38,426 nucleotides of DNA from CAKVOD01 sp964489405 (GCA_964489405.1 CAZAYL010000009.1:1-38426), one strand, 5' to 3'. Counted from the stretch's first letter, positions 23,450-32,829 are shown. Notes: a model not told the origin generated them from the letters alone. Program-made: numbers and translations.

Positions 23450-25831
23450 ATGGAAGAATTTGAGGAACCGACACTAAGTTATGAAGAAATACTTTCTGAA
23501 ATAAAAGGGCGTCGGAAAGATGAAAGAAATAATACTCAAAATAAAGAAAAGGCAAATAAGGCAAATATAGAAAACAAAACCAATAGTTTTTCTAAACGCC
23601 CTTTAGGAGTTTCAAATAAAAGAGAAAATAGCGCCCGCCAAGATAATTTTGGCGCGCGAAAGATAGAAAAGCGCAACGCGCAAAAAAAAGCTGGGGAAGA
23701 TGTGCACAGCGTAGAGAAAACGTCAATTGCCAAAACCGTCCCAAAGAAAAGTGCCAACAAAAATGACAATCGTTCTGCACGTAAAGAAAAAGGCACAAGT
23801 GAAATTATTGAAATAGGTAAGTCAAAAACTAAAACACCATCAGCACGCAATTTCTCAAATCGCAAGGGTTCAAAAACTGAGAAAAAGCCCGACGAGAGTG
23901 CTAAAGAACAACTAAAAGCAAAAAATACGCGCAAAAACCGAATTGCAAAAGAAGTTGCTAAAACAATCAAGCGCGAAAATATAAAAAACAATGCAAAAAA
24001 TGCCAAAAATATGCCAGTTGAAACAGCAAGTGGTTCAAAAATCAAATTTTTTGATACAGAAGATACAAAACAACAATTGGCGTCTCGTGGTGGGCGTCGT
24101 GGCGCAAGTAAGAAAATAAAAATAAGCGCAAAAGATGAAGAAGAAGTCAACCCAGAATTTTTGGTCGAACGTGACCCAAAGAATTTAAAAGTTATGTTCC
24201 TAGGTGGCGTCGGCGAGATTGGTAAAAATATGACAGTACTTGAATACGGCGACGATATTATTGTTGTTGACGCAGGTTTGAGTTTCCCGACCGAAGATAT
24301 GCCAGGAATTGACATTGTCGTCCCTGACATCACATATCTTGTTGAGAACAAGGACAGAGTTCGCGGATTTATCATCACGCACGGACACGAAGACCACATC
24401 GGTGGCTTGCCATATACTCTCAACGAAATTCACGCACCAGTGTATGGAAGCAAACTCACAATTGCATTCATTCAAAATAAATTGCGCGAACATCCGCGTG
24501 TCAAAGCAAAGTTTGTTGAAGTGCAACCGCGCGAAAATGTGCAACTTGGGTGTTTCAACATCGAATTTTTGCACGTCAATCACAGCATTGTCGGCGCATA
24601 TGCTGTTTCGATTACAACGCCAGTTGGCGTAGTTTTTCACACTGGCGACTTCAAAATAGATCTCACACCAGTTGACGGCCAAATTGCTGATACGCAAAGA
24701 ATGAAAGAAATTGGGGACAAAGGTGTTTTGCTATTATTGTGCGAAAGTACAAACGTCGAAAGACGGGGGCATTCAATGAGTGAAAGTCGTGTCGGCGAAA
24801 GCCTTGATATGATTTTTGGCGAAAATGTTGGGAAACGAATTTTTGTCGCAACATTTGCAAGCAATGTGCATAGAATTCAACAAATTTGCAATACTGCAGA
24901 CAAATATGGGCGCAAAGTTGCTTTTAGTGGGCGCAGTATGATAAAGAATATGGAAGTTGCTTCACGTCTAAATGAATTGCACTTTGATACCAACAATGTC
25001 ATCGACATTGACCGAATTGAGAATTTCCCAGATGGCGAATTGTGTATAATCACAACTGGAAGTCAAGGGGAACCAATGAGCGGACTCTCAAGAATTGCAA
25101 GCGGAGACTTTAACAAAGTTGTTGTTACCCAAAATGATTGTTTTGTTTTGAGTAGTTCGCCAATTCCAGGGAACGAAAGAGCAGTAAATAACACAATTAA
25201 TGCCCTATTCAAACGTGGTGCAGATGTCATCTATGAGTATTTGATGCCATTGCACGTTTCAGGGCACGGCTATTATGACGAGATTAAAGAAGTTCACGAC
25301 CTTTTGCGTCCAAAGTATTTTGTGCCAGTCCACGGCGAATATAAGCACCTCAAACATCACAAAGACTTGGCAATTGCGTGTGGAATGTACGAAAGCGATA
25401 TCAAAATTTGTGAAATTGGTGACTGCATTGAAGTCAATCAAAATGTGTTCAAAGATAGTGGCAAAGTGCCGTCAGGCTCTAGACTTATCGACGGACTGGG
25501 CTTTGGCGAAGTTGATAGTTCAGTCCTTAAGGACAGAATTACACTCAGCGAAGAAGGTTTATGTGTAACAGTTGTTGCGATTGACCGCAAGAAAGGGATT
25601 ATCAAGAATGGCCCAGAGATTATCACTCGCGGACTTGTCTATGCGAGCGAAGCATCTAGCCTTGTTGAAGAAGCGCGCCAATTTGTCCGCGAAACGCTGT
25701 TGCAAAGCGATTTGAAAAATTGCGATGTTTCATTATTGAAAATCGCCGTGCGAAAAGCATTGTCATCGTTCTTTAACCGCAAAACGCGTAGAAACCCTAC
25801 TGTCCTTACAGTAGTTTTGGATATAAAATAA
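23450..25831 (+). CDS. rnj: Ribonuclease J with long basic N-terminal extension
   Basis: RNase J is the 5'-3' exonuclease/endonuclease of Gram-positive mRNA and rRNA processing. The catalytic part starts near residue 247 (KVMFLGGVGEIGKN). It shows the metallo-beta-lactamase motif HGHEDH (~310-315), HTGDFKID (~398), the beta-CASP elements ESTNVERRGHSMSE (~427) and HVSGHGYYDE (~602), and PVHGEYKHLK (~625). The C-terminal domain is present. The usual length is ~555 aa; here 793, because residues 1-245 form a K/R/N-rich, low-complexity extension, probably RNA- or membrane-binding. The start at 23450 has AAAGGAG upstream. All catalytic residues are intact. Confidence 0.95.
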   Translation: MEEFEEPTLSYEEILSEIKGRRKDERNNTQNKEKANKANIENKTNSFSKRPLGVSNKRENSARQDNFGARKIEKRNAQKKAGEDVHSVEKTSIAKTVPKKSANKNDNRSARKEKGTSEIIEIGKSKTKTPSARNFSNRKGSKTEKKPDESAKEQLKAKNTRKNRIAKEVAKTIKRENIKNNAKNAKNMPVETASGSKIKFFDTEDTKQQLASRGGRRGASKKIKISAKDEEEVNPEFLVERDPKNLKVMFLGGVGEIGKNMTVLEYGDDIIVVDAGLSFPTEDMPGIDIVVPDITYLVENKDRVRGFIITHGHEDHIGGLPYTLNEIHAPVYGSKLTIAFIQNKLREHPRVKAKFVEVQPRENVQLGCFNIEFLHVNHSIVGAYAVSITTPVGVVFHTGDFKIDLTPVDGQIADTQRMKEIGDKGVLLLLCESTNVERRGHSMSESRVGESLDMIFGENVGKRIFVATFASNVHRIQQICNTADKYGRKVAFSGRSMIKNMEVASRLNELHFDTNNVIDIDRIENFPDGELCIITTGSQGEPMSGLSRIASGDFNKVVVTQNDCFVLSSSPIPGNERAVNNTINALFKRGADVIYEYLMPLHVSGHGYYDEIKEVHDLLRPKYFVPVHGEYKHLKHHKDLAIACGMYESDIKICEIGDCIEVNQNVFKDSGKVPSGSRLIDGLGFGEVDSSVLKDRITLSEEGLCVTVVAIDRKKGIIKNGPEIITRGLVYASEASSLVEEARQFVRETLLQSDLKNCDVSLLKIAVRKALSSFFNRKTRRNPTVLTVVLDIK

Positions 25832-25839
25832 GGTAAATT

Positions 25840-26472
25840 ATGAACAAAACGGAAGAATTTGTTAAAGAGAAAGTTCAAATGCAGAAGTTTGGCGACAGGG
25901 CAATGGAAGAATACGCGAAACAAAACTATATTCCGATTATACGTCCCGCATCGGCAAACTTTTTGCGCACAATTGTTGCAATCAAACAACCAAAAAATAT
26001 TCTTGAAATCGGCACCGCTATCGGTTATAGCGGGGGTATTATGCTTAGCGCGTGCCAAGAAGCAAAACTAACGACAATTGAGATAGATTATGAACGCTAT
26101 CAAATGGCACAAAAGAACCTAAAGAAATACAAAGAGCGCGTAGATTTCAAACTTTGCGATGCTGGAGATTATTTATTAAATTGTGAAGAAAAATTTGACT
26201 TAATCTTTCTTGATGGGGCGAAAGCGCAATATCTTTCATACTATCCAAGTTTGATGACTGTGCTAAATGACGGCGGAGTGCTTGTCGCGGATAATGTTTT
26301 GCAAGAGGGTATGACGACGGGGGAAACACTAGTTAAGCACAAACTCGTTAGCACTATCGACCGTATGAACGCATTTTTAGACAAACTTTGCAAAAATAAA
26401 GAACTGATGACAACAATTGTTCCGATTGAAGACGGACTTTGTGTCTGCTATAAACACACTCCAACCAAATAA
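25840..26472 (+). CDS. trmR: O-methyltransferase, probable tRNA 5-hydroxyuridine methyltransferase TrmR
   Basis: This 210-aa class I SAM methyltransferase belongs to the COMT-like family 3. Motif I LEIGTAIGYSG is at ~55-65, the acidic post-I residue in TTIEIDYERY at ~74, the metal-binding FLDGAKAQY at ~125-133 and DNVLQEG at ~151. In Bacillus subtilis, the homologue YrrM (TrmR) methylates ho5U34 of tRNA, and its gene stands next to U32-family hydroxylases. Here too the next gene encodes a U32 protein, so the tRNA role is favoured over small-molecule O-methylation. The gene begins 8 nt after the RNase J stop. Confidence 0.85.
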   Translation: MNKTEEFVKEKVQMQKFGDRAMEEYAKQNYIPIIRPASANFLRTIVAIKQPKNILEIGTAIGYSGGIMLSACQEAKLTTIEIDYERYQMAQKNLKKYKERVDFKLCDAGDYLLNCEEKFDLIFLDGAKAQYLSYYPSLMTVLNDGGVLVADNVLQEGMTTGETLVKHKLVSTIDRMNAFLDKLCKNKELMTTIVPIEDGLCVCYKHTPTK

Positions 26473-26572
26473 AGGGGTGGCAATAAATAAAAACATTTAG
26501 TCAAAACAAGCCCAGTTCAAAGGACCACAATTTTGTCGAAGACATATTTTATCAAGAACAAAGGAGAAAATG

Positions 26573-27781
26573 ATGAAAAAATTGGAATTACTATCGCCCG
26601 CGGGCAGTAGTGAGAAACTCGAAACCGCGTTCTATTTTGGCGCAGATGCTTGCTATTTTGCGGGCAAAAAATACGGCTTGCGCGCGTTCAGCGACAACTT
26701 TGAGCAAGACGAATTGCAAAAGTATATTGCGTATGCACACAGCCTAAACAAAAAATGTTACATCACAGTCAACATTTTAGCGCACAACGCCGATTTTGAT
26801 GGACTTGCAGATTATTTGATTTATCTCCAAGAAATTGGCGCGGACGCAATAATTGCATCCGACGTCGGTATTATCAGTCTTTCTAAGAAAGTCGCGCCAA
26901 AACTCGAAATCCACCTTTCAACGCAAGCCAATTGTACCAACAAATACGCGGGTGCATTTTGGGGAGAAATTGGTATAAAACGCCTAGTTCTTGCTCGCGA
27001 AGTTAGTGTCGCGGAGATAAAAGAAATGCGTGATTATTTGCCAGATGCAGTGGAGATAGAAGCGTTTGTACACGGCGCGATGTGCATTTCATACAGCGGA
27101 AGATGTTTGCTTTCAAATTATCTTTGCAATCGCGACAGTAACCGCGGGCAGTGTGCACAAGCGTGCCGTTTCGAATATTTCTTGCGCGAAAAAACACGCG
27201 ATGAAGAAATGACGATTCAACAAGACGAGCGCGGAACATACATTCTAAATTCAAAAGATATGAAAATGATTTCGCACCTAAAGGAAATGGCGGACGCTGG
27301 TGTTACGTCATTCAAAATTGAGGGACGAATGAAAACAGCGTATTATGTTGCAAATGTTACGAATGCGTACCGCCGTGCACTCGACCTTGTCGAAAGTGGT
27401 AAGCCATTCGACCCAGCGCTTGACGCGGAACTTGAAAAATCGAGCCATCGCAGATATACAACGGGGTTCTATTTTGGCGAAACAAATAGAGAATATACCG
27501 AAAGTAGCACACCAATTTCTTCATATGATTTCGTAGCGAACGTCGTTGATGATTCAAAAAATGGGCAAGTGAGAATTGAGCAACGCAACCGCTTTTGCGT
27601 TGGGGACGAACTTGAAATTTTGTCGCCAAGCGACTCGTTTAATAAGACATTCGAGGTCAAAAATATTGCAAATTCTCTTGGCGAGAGCGTTGATATAGCG
27701 CAACGCGTGCAAGAAATTGTAACAATCAATTGCCCATACGCTTTGCACGTCGGGGATATTCTTCGCCGTCCTGCAAAATAA
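26573..27781 (+). CDS. trhP: U32 family protein, probable tRNA uridine-34 hydroxylase TrhP
   Basis: This 402-aa protein begins MKKLELLSPAGSSEKLETA, a typical U32 start; ATG 26573 is 6 nt from GGAG, whereas ATG 26570 is only 3 nt away. ADACYFAGKKYGLRAF (~26-41) and IHLSTQANCTN (~121) are family blocks. The cluster HGAMCISYSGRCLLSNYL with following C-x(7)-C-x(3)-C cysteines (~165-200) is the probable iron-sulfur site. Proteins called peptidase U32 in this clade (YrrN/YrrO, YegQ) make ho5U34 in tRNA using prephenate-derived chemistry. It pairs with the upstream methyltransferase. Confidence 0.88.
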   Translation: MKKLELLSPAGSSEKLETAFYFGADACYFAGKKYGLRAFSDNFEQDELQKYIAYAHSLNKKCYITVNILAHNADFDGLADYLIYLQEIGADAIIASDVGIISLSKKVAPKLEIHLSTQANCTNKYAGAFWGEIGIKRLVLAREVSVAEIKEMRDYLPDAVEIEAFVHGAMCISYSGRCLLSNYLCNRDSNRGQCAQACRFEYFLREKTRDEEMTIQQDERGTYILNSKDMKMISHLKEMADAGVTSFKIEGRMKTAYYVANVTNAYRRALDLVESGKPFDPALDAELEKSSHRRYTTGFYFGETNREYTESSTPISSYDFVANVVDDSKNGQVRIEQRNRFCVGDELEILSPSDSFNKTFEVKNIANSLGESVDIAQRVQEIVTINCPYALHVGDILRRPAK

Positions 27782-27820
27782 TTTATTTGATGATAACTCT
27801 AAATTTAATCAAAATGACTA

Positions 27821-27851
27821 AAAAGTTTGTCAATTTAGCAAACTTTTTTTT
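27821..27851 (+). terminator. Terminator of the RNase J operon
   Basis: A 9-bp stem (27821-27829 with 27839-27847) is followed by a long T run. Confidence 0.85.
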
Positions 27852-27870
27852 TAAATATTTTCAAAAAATA

Positions 27871-27899
27871 TTGACACACAAAAAAATGTGTGATATCAT
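27871..27899 (+). promoter_or_regulatory. Promoter with a dyad operator in its spacer
   Basis: TTGACA (27871-27876), 17 bp and TATCAT (27894-27899). The spacer contains an inverted repeat CACACA (27875-27880) / TGTGTG (27887-27892), placed exactly where a repressor would compete with RNA polymerase. Confidence 0.7.
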
Positions 27900-28016
27900 A
27901 AAGGAGTATTAATATAAAACATTTTTACTGTGTTGATGATTAATAAAATAATTGTTGACAACACCATAAATATAATCAATTCTGTGATAGTAAAAAATCT
28001 AGTGGAGACAATTAAA

Positions 28017-29465
28017 ATGAAAACAGAAAAAATTAAAAAGTATCTACAAGAAAGTCAAAAAGATGAGAGTTGGCAAGAAAGCATTCAATTATGCGAAACT
28101 GTTATCAAATGTAAAGAATTGGACGAAAATACAAAAACGATTTTGAAGCAAGGGGCTATGATTGCTGAAAATGATGACAATACTAAGAAAATTTCTGCCA
28201 AAAATGATAAAAGAATATTTAGCGCGGAAATGTGGGATGTAATTTCACAATCAAGTAGCACCGAAGCTAAAGCAATCCAAGCACAAACGCAACAACAACA
28301 AGAAGTTAAGCAAGTGCAAGAAACTGAGAAATCTCAAGAAGTCAAAGCGATCGAAAGTGTCGAGAAGAAAAACAACATTAAAGAAAATGGAGCAACAATG
28401 ATTGAATCAATGGAAAGGTTGAAAGTTGTTTTTCAAAAGAAGATACAAGACGAGTGCGATGAATTTGTGGCAAATGGTGGGAAAGCGGAAGATTTCAAAC
28501 CGCAATTAATACCACACGGCATTGTATACGAATCGGTTATGAATGCGCAAAGACGAAAGGAAGAGCAAAGACTAAAAGAAGAACGCAGTATAAGAAATAA
28601 ATTAAAGAAAAAGTTTGGCAAGAAAAATAGCGTAGAATCTGAAACAAAAAAAGCGGAAAAATCTACAAACGGCGCCAATAAAAAGCAAGACAAGAAAGAA
28701 AATCAAGTTAGTTTAGACAAAAGAAGTATTCAGCACTCTCCAGTGAACACATTGTCATTTGAGAATAAAGGCGAGATTAAAAATACCACAGATGATTTAG
28801 CAGTTGGCGACGGCGTGGGGAAGAGAGAGAATTTCGAGAGTTATTTTGAGTTAGGTAGAAATATTGAGCCGAACACAAACAAACTTTACGACAGTAAGAG
28901 AGCCGAGTGGGATAAACGACGTGAAATAATAGAGGCGTTGTGGTTGAAGAATAATGAGTTGAGAGAACTCGGCATTCCACTTGACCGAACTATTACAGCG
29001 GAAGCGTCTAAGAATTTTACATTCAAATTGTGTGCATCAATGATGCTTGCTTGTTCACTTATCTCTAAAGACCCTCAGTGGATGGGCGCATTTGTTGCAA
29101 GTGGAATAAGTATGTTTGTTGGGGCAAAATGTGTCGAGAACAACCTAGACTTAAAGTATCGCAAAACAGTTGACAAGGTTCGTGAAACATACATTAAGTC
29201 GGATGGCATAATGACCGCAGATGATGTCCGAAAAATAATGAACACACACAAAGTCGAATTGCCAGACAAATATGCGTTAGCTAGTATGCCGAAGGAACAA
29301 CGCGACGAATTTTTGGAACAAGCAAAAAATCCAAAGGAACTCAGCAAACGTAAACTCATCAAGCACATAAAGCACGAGTTGTCTAGTTATAAGAGCAACA
29401 AAAAGAAAGAATTGAAAAAATTGCGCAAAGAAAGCGCGAAAAAAAGTCAATCACACTCGCGTTAA
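28017..29465 (+). CDS. Orphan 482-aa protein with charged linkers and a short hydrophobic hairpin
   Basis: No family is recognised. ATG 28017 with GTGGAG 9 nt upstream is preferred over the GTG/TTG/ATG cluster at 27930-27936, which lacks a ribosome-binding site. Residues 1-250 are very polar (Q-, K- and E-rich). Residues ~345-385 contain two hydrophobic stretches (FKLCASMMLACSLI and WMGAFVASGISMFVGA) separated by SKDPQ, which could be a re-entrant membrane hairpin. The C-terminal ~95 residues are basic and helical and end in KKSQSHSR. The single gene is flanked by a promoter with a repressor-like dyad and a terminator, so it looks independently regulated. Confidence 0.65.
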   Translation: MKTEKIKKYLQESQKDESWQESIQLCETVIKCKELDENTKTILKQGAMIAENDDNTKKISAKNDKRIFSAEMWDVISQSSSTEAKAIQAQTQQQQEVKQVQETEKSQEVKAIESVEKKNNIKENGATMIESMERLKVVFQKKIQDECDEFVANGGKAEDFKPQLIPHGIVYESVMNAQRRKEEQRLKEERSIRNKLKKKFGKKNSVESETKKAEKSTNGANKKQDKKENQVSLDKRSIQHSPVNTLSFENKGEIKNTTDDLAVGDGVGKRENFESYFELGRNIEPNTNKLYDSKRAEWDKRREIIEALWLKNNELRELGIPLDRTITAEASKNFTFKLCASMMLACSLISKDPQWMGAFVASGISMFVGAKCVENNLDLKYRKTVDKVRETYIKSDGIMTADDVRKIMNTHKVELPDKYALASMPKEQRDEFLEQAKNPKELSKRKLIKHIKHELSSYKSNKKKELKKLRKESAKKSQSHSR

Positions 29466-29535
29466 ATTTTAATATATAAAAATATTAATGTTTAAAATAT
29501 AAAAAGTATAATAATTTATTTAATTTCATTTTTCT

Positions 29536-29575
29536 AAAAAGTTCCATTCAATATCACAATTGGGACTTTTTTTTA
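29536..29575. terminator. Bidirectional terminator between the 28017 gene and feoA
   Basis: A 10-bp stem (29536-29545 with 29562-29571, one G-U pair) has T runs on both strands and lies between two converging genes. Confidence 0.78.
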
Positions 29576-29576
29576 T

Positions 29577-29873
29577 TCAAAAATCAAAAGGAATGACTAA
29601 AATATGCGCAAGTATATTTGCACGAATGCAAAGCAAACTATTTTGTACGCTCAATAAATACGCGTGTGCCATTGGCGAAACATTTATTATTTGCACGATT
29701 GCCCCTTTGATAAACCCTAATTCAAATAGTCTACGACGCAATTGAGTAGGAGCGGAAATATCTACAATTTTGCAAAAACGCTTATCTACAATTTCGTTGA
29801 GTCTTTGGGGACTATTTGTGGATATATGAAATTTATTTAAGACATTATGTTGATTCAAAATATTTGTTGCCAT
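29577..29873 (-). CDS. feoA: Ferrous iron transport protein A (FeoA domain)
   Basis: FeoA is a small SH3-like cytosolic protein needed for FeoB activity. In this 98-aa protein the FeoA core spans ~33-95: a KIVDIS strand, RRRLFELGFIKGAIVQIIN (the conserved LxxLGxxxGxxV), PMAHAYLLSVQNSLLCIRAN and a final hydrophobic ILVIPF. A ~30-residue N-terminal extension precedes it. GGGAG lies 8 nt before ATG 29873. It points away from feoB, whereas feoA and feoB usually form one operon. Confidence 0.85.
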   Translation of the reverse strand: MATNILNQHNVLNKFHISTNSPQRLNEIVDKRFCKIVDISAPTQLRRRLFELGFIKGAIVQIINVSPMAHAYLLSVQNSLLCIRANILAHILVIPFDF

Positions 29874-30142
29874 ACAAATCTCCCATGTTGATTTTGCAAT
29901 TGTTTTTTATAAGCATATAAATTACGGAAAGTGTGAAAGTAAATATGCGTTTGCGCCTACAAATTTTGTGTTCAATTTTAATTTTTTGTCGTAATTATAT
30001 ATATAGTATTTTGAGTATGTTAAAAATGTGCCAGCGCCTTTAGCCTGAGAATATTGATTTATTTCTATCAAAATAAAAGTGAAAAGTTTTTTAAACAGCA
30101 TAGATGCGGTCTAAATATATTTTTGCATTCATAAAATACCAT

Positions 30143-32470
30143 ATGAACCAAAATGAAGAACGCGCCGTCTTGCTTGTCGGGAACCCCAATACAGGTAAAA
30201 CATCACTAATCAACCGCGCAACAAAATCGTCATTACACATCGGCAATTGGCACGGCGTAACAGTCGGTGCAACCGCCAGACGACTTGCAATTTGTGGAAA
30301 TATCGACACACTCATTGATTTACCGGGGACATATTCGCTTTCTCCGTATAGTCTTGAGGAGAACATAACTGCTGAATTTGTCGCTACACAAAATGCCCCC
30401 GTCCTAAATATATGTGAACAAAATAATTTGCGTCGCAACCTACTACTTACTTTGCAATTGCTAGAACTTAGTATTCCTACCACTGTGCTTGTCAATCGTT
30501 TTGGAAAAACTTCAAAAACTCCCACGATTTTCGATGAAAAATTACTATCAAAATTGCTTGGCTCATCACTTTACACAATTGACTTTTTTGCAAAAAACGA
30601 AATTGAAGATTTCTTTAAATCATATAAGCCAACCTATCAAAAACAAACATATAATATACCCTATCTAAAAGATTTTCCGCTCGAAAAACTAAAAGAAAAA
30701 ATTATAGAAAATAAAATAGAAAAAATAATTTTCCCAAACTTATGCTTCAAAGAAAATAAAGAAAAGATAGTTAAATTTATTGCCATTCGCGCGCTCGAAA
30801 AAGATGAAAAAATCATCACAAAATTAAGTGAATACAAAGAAATAACAGACATATTAAATGTGTGCGACTATCAATCTCAACTCTACCACGCGCGTTATAA
30901 GTATATAGATTTTTTACTAAAAAAATCTAAGTTTTTGTTGCCAAAAACTATGCCAAAAAAAAGATTAAATTTACAAAAACATCAAAAATTATTAAAAAAA
31001 ACACGAAAAAACACAAAAAAAACGCATTTTTTTCAAAAAAAACGCGCAAAAAAAGAAAATATACCAAATTGCACACCACCAACAAGATGTTCCACATTGA
31101 CTGCAAAAATAGATAAAATTTTACTAAATAAATATTTTGCACTTCCTATTTTTGCACTTATTATGCTCATTGTTTTTTATCTCACATTTTCAAGTGTAGG
31201 CGCATACATTAGTGGTATTTTTGAGTTTGTCATTGTCGAAATTATTGGTGCACCAATTTTATTTATTGTTGAAAATAAAATCGGCACAGGCTTTGTCTAT
31301 TCATTAATAGCAAACGGCATTATCGGGGGTGTCGGTTCCATCATTTCATTTTTACCCCAAATCATACTATTATTTACATTTTTGACCATATTAGAAGAGA
31401 GTGGTTATATGGCGCGTCTTGCGTACCTAATGGAAGGAATATTTAATAAAGTAGGGTTGACAGGCAAAAGCGTTTTTACTTTCCTAATGGGCTTTGGGTG
31501 TACCGCAACCGCCATAATGACTGCACAAAACCTAAATAATAAAAACGAAAAAATCAAAACAATACTCTCGACTCCATTTATGGCGTGCAGTGCAAAACTC
31601 CCAATCTTTGTAGTTATAGGTGGCGCATTTTTTGCAAATGCAAATGTATTTGTCATATTTTTAATGTATATTTTTTCTGCATTGCTTGGCATATTGATTG
31701 CGAATTTACTTGACAAAACTCATTTGCAAAATGTTGATTCAAATTTTATTTTAGAATTTCCCCCTTATAGAAAACCAACTCTGCGTATTTTGTTTTCGTC
31801 GGTGTGGAAGAATATAAAAGGTTTTTTGACCCGCATTGGCAGTTATATATTTTTCTTTTCAATCATCATTTGGCTTTTGCAAAGTTTCACGCTAAGTTTT
31901 GAGTTTATTGAGATAAATACTCCCAATAGTGCTAAAACTAGCATTTTACAAAGTGTCGCACAAATCATTGCTCCTATTTTTGCACCTCTCGGCTTTGGCG
32001 AATGGGGAGCAGTGAGTGCACTTTTGGCAGGGATTGTCGCAAAGGAACTTATCGTTAGCAGTATCGGTATAATCAATAATATTTCATCTATCGACCTTGT
32101 CGGCACGAGCTTGGGACTTTCAACAAGTGTAATTAGTTTTTCTCCAGCAAGCGCGCTCTCATTTTTAACATTTTGTCTTTTGTATACGCCTTGCATCGCC
32201 ACAATCAGTGTTATGCGCGCCGAAATTGGGGCAAAATGGACAATTATATCAGTTGTAATGCAATTACTCATTGCGTACATCAGCGCATTTTTTGTCTACA
32301 AAACAACATCGGTAATTTTGCTATACGGTTGGTTTGTCGGCATAATAATATTGTTTGCAATTTATTTAGTATGTTATGCTACTCTAAAAGCAATCAAACA
32401 TTTTTCACACCCAACCCATTGTTCTCACTGCAAAAATTTCACTTGCAAGAACCGCCAAAACCATAAATAG
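30143..32470 (+). CDS. feoB: Ferrous iron transport protein B (FeoB)
   Basis: FeoB is the inner-membrane Fe(II) transporter with an N-terminal G domain. G1 GNPNTGKTS (~12-20), G2 around NWHGVTVG and G3 DLPGTYSLS (~59-67) are clear. The G4 position reads VNRFGK, lacking the usual NxxD aspartate, so nucleotide specificity may be altered. A K/N-rich low-complexity linker (~265-310) precedes the membrane part (from ~332), which has the gate motif GFGCTATAIMTA (~451) and PFMACSAKLPIF (~475). The C-terminus carries CSHCKNFTCKN. ATG 30143 gives a typical start; neither it nor ATG 30104 has a ribosome-binding site. 775 aa. Confidence 0.92.
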   Translation: MNQNEERAVLLVGNPNTGKTSLINRATKSSLHIGNWHGVTVGATARRLAICGNIDTLIDLPGTYSLSPYSLEENITAEFVATQNAPVLNICEQNNLRRNLLLTLQLLELSIPTTVLVNRFGKTSKTPTIFDEKLLSKLLGSSLYTIDFFAKNEIEDFFKSYKPTYQKQTYNIPYLKDFPLEKLKEKIIENKIEKIIFPNLCFKENKEKIVKFIAIRALEKDEKIITKLSEYKEITDILNVCDYQSQLYHARYKYIDFLLKKSKFLLPKTMPKKRLNLQKHQKLLKKTRKNTKKTHFFQKKRAKKENIPNCTPPTRCSTLTAKIDKILLNKYFALPIFALIMLIVFYLTFSSVGAYISGIFEFVIVEIIGAPILFIVENKIGTGFVYSLIANGIIGGVGSIISFLPQIILLFTFLTILEESGYMARLAYLMEGIFNKVGLTGKSVFTFLMGFGCTATAIMTAQNLNNKNEKIKTILSTPFMACSAKLPIFVVIGGAFFANANVFVIFLMYIFSALLGILIANLLDKTHLQNVDSNFILEFPPYRKPTLRILFSSVWKNIKGFLTRIGSYIFFFSIIIWLLQSFTLSFEFIEINTPNSAKTSILQSVAQIIAPIFAPLGFGEWGAVSALLAGIVAKELIVSSIGIINNISSIDLVGTSLGLSTSVISFSPASALSFLTFCLLYTPCIATISVMRAEIGAKWTIISVVMQLLIAYISAFFVYKTTSVILLYGWFVGIIILFAIYLVCYATLKAIKHFSHPTHCSHCKNFTCKNRQNHK

Positions 32471-32519
32471 AAAAAAGTTGCAAAATCATTTATCTTTCGC
32501 AACTTTTTTATTATCTTTT
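32471..32519. terminator. Bidirectional terminator between feoB and the 32523 gene
   Basis: A perfect 11-bp stem (32471-32481 with 32509-32519) has an A run on one side and a T run on the other, so it can stop both converging transcripts. Confidence 0.85.
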
Positions 32520-32522
32520 TTA

Positions 32523-32795
32523 TCAGTATCTTTCCAAATCAATTAGCTTTTCCATTTCTCTATAGTATTCGTCGCAAGCTTTGCTTAATATTCTGCACAT
32601 ATTGGTTTCTCTTTCTTTGTTTAAAGCGTTTGAATCAATAAGCAATGCAAATTTGTATGCTTTATTGAGAACCTTTTCACTTGCTTTAGATGGTTCACTT
32701 GCGTTCATTGCACGCAAAACAAGGGATTGATTATTTTTCCCAATATTCATTTTATTCAAATGAATTGTAATAACTTGCTTTCTATCATTTATCAT
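32523..32795 (-). CDS. Hypothetical protein, 90 aa
   Basis: No family is recognised. The protein starts MINDRKQVITIHLNKMNIGKN and continues as a helical, charged chain with two Cys (CRILSKACDEYYREMEKL). The opening strand followed by helices loosely recalls small ribbon-helix-helix or antitoxin-like proteins, but no motif is clear enough. GGAG (32803-32806 on the minus strand) and a consensus promoter support a real, well-expressed gene. Confidence 0.65.
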   Translation of the reverse strand: MINDRKQVITIHLNKMNIGKNNQSLVLRAMNASEPSKASEKVLNKAYKFALLIDSNALNKERETNMCRILSKACDEYYREMEKLIDLERY

Positions 32796-32829
32796 AATAT
32801 TTCTCCATATTTTTTATTTTACAATTAGC

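Noticed and set aside
23536..24423. A 295-codon open frame on the minus strand opposite the RNase J extension
   Set aside because: It is the shadow of the low-complexity K/R-rich extension, has no ribosome-binding site, and its translation is a hydrophobic low-complexity string.
27901..27935. AAGGAG at 27901 with a GTG/ATG start at 27930-27936
   Set aside because: The AAGGAG lies at or before the predicted transcription start, and the spacing is 24-30 nt without a hairpin; ATG 28017 has its own GTGGAG.
29880..30100. Fur box between feoA and feoB
   Set aside because: Some TGA..AT-rich words are present near 30047-30071, but they do not make a convincing 7-1-7 inverted repeat.
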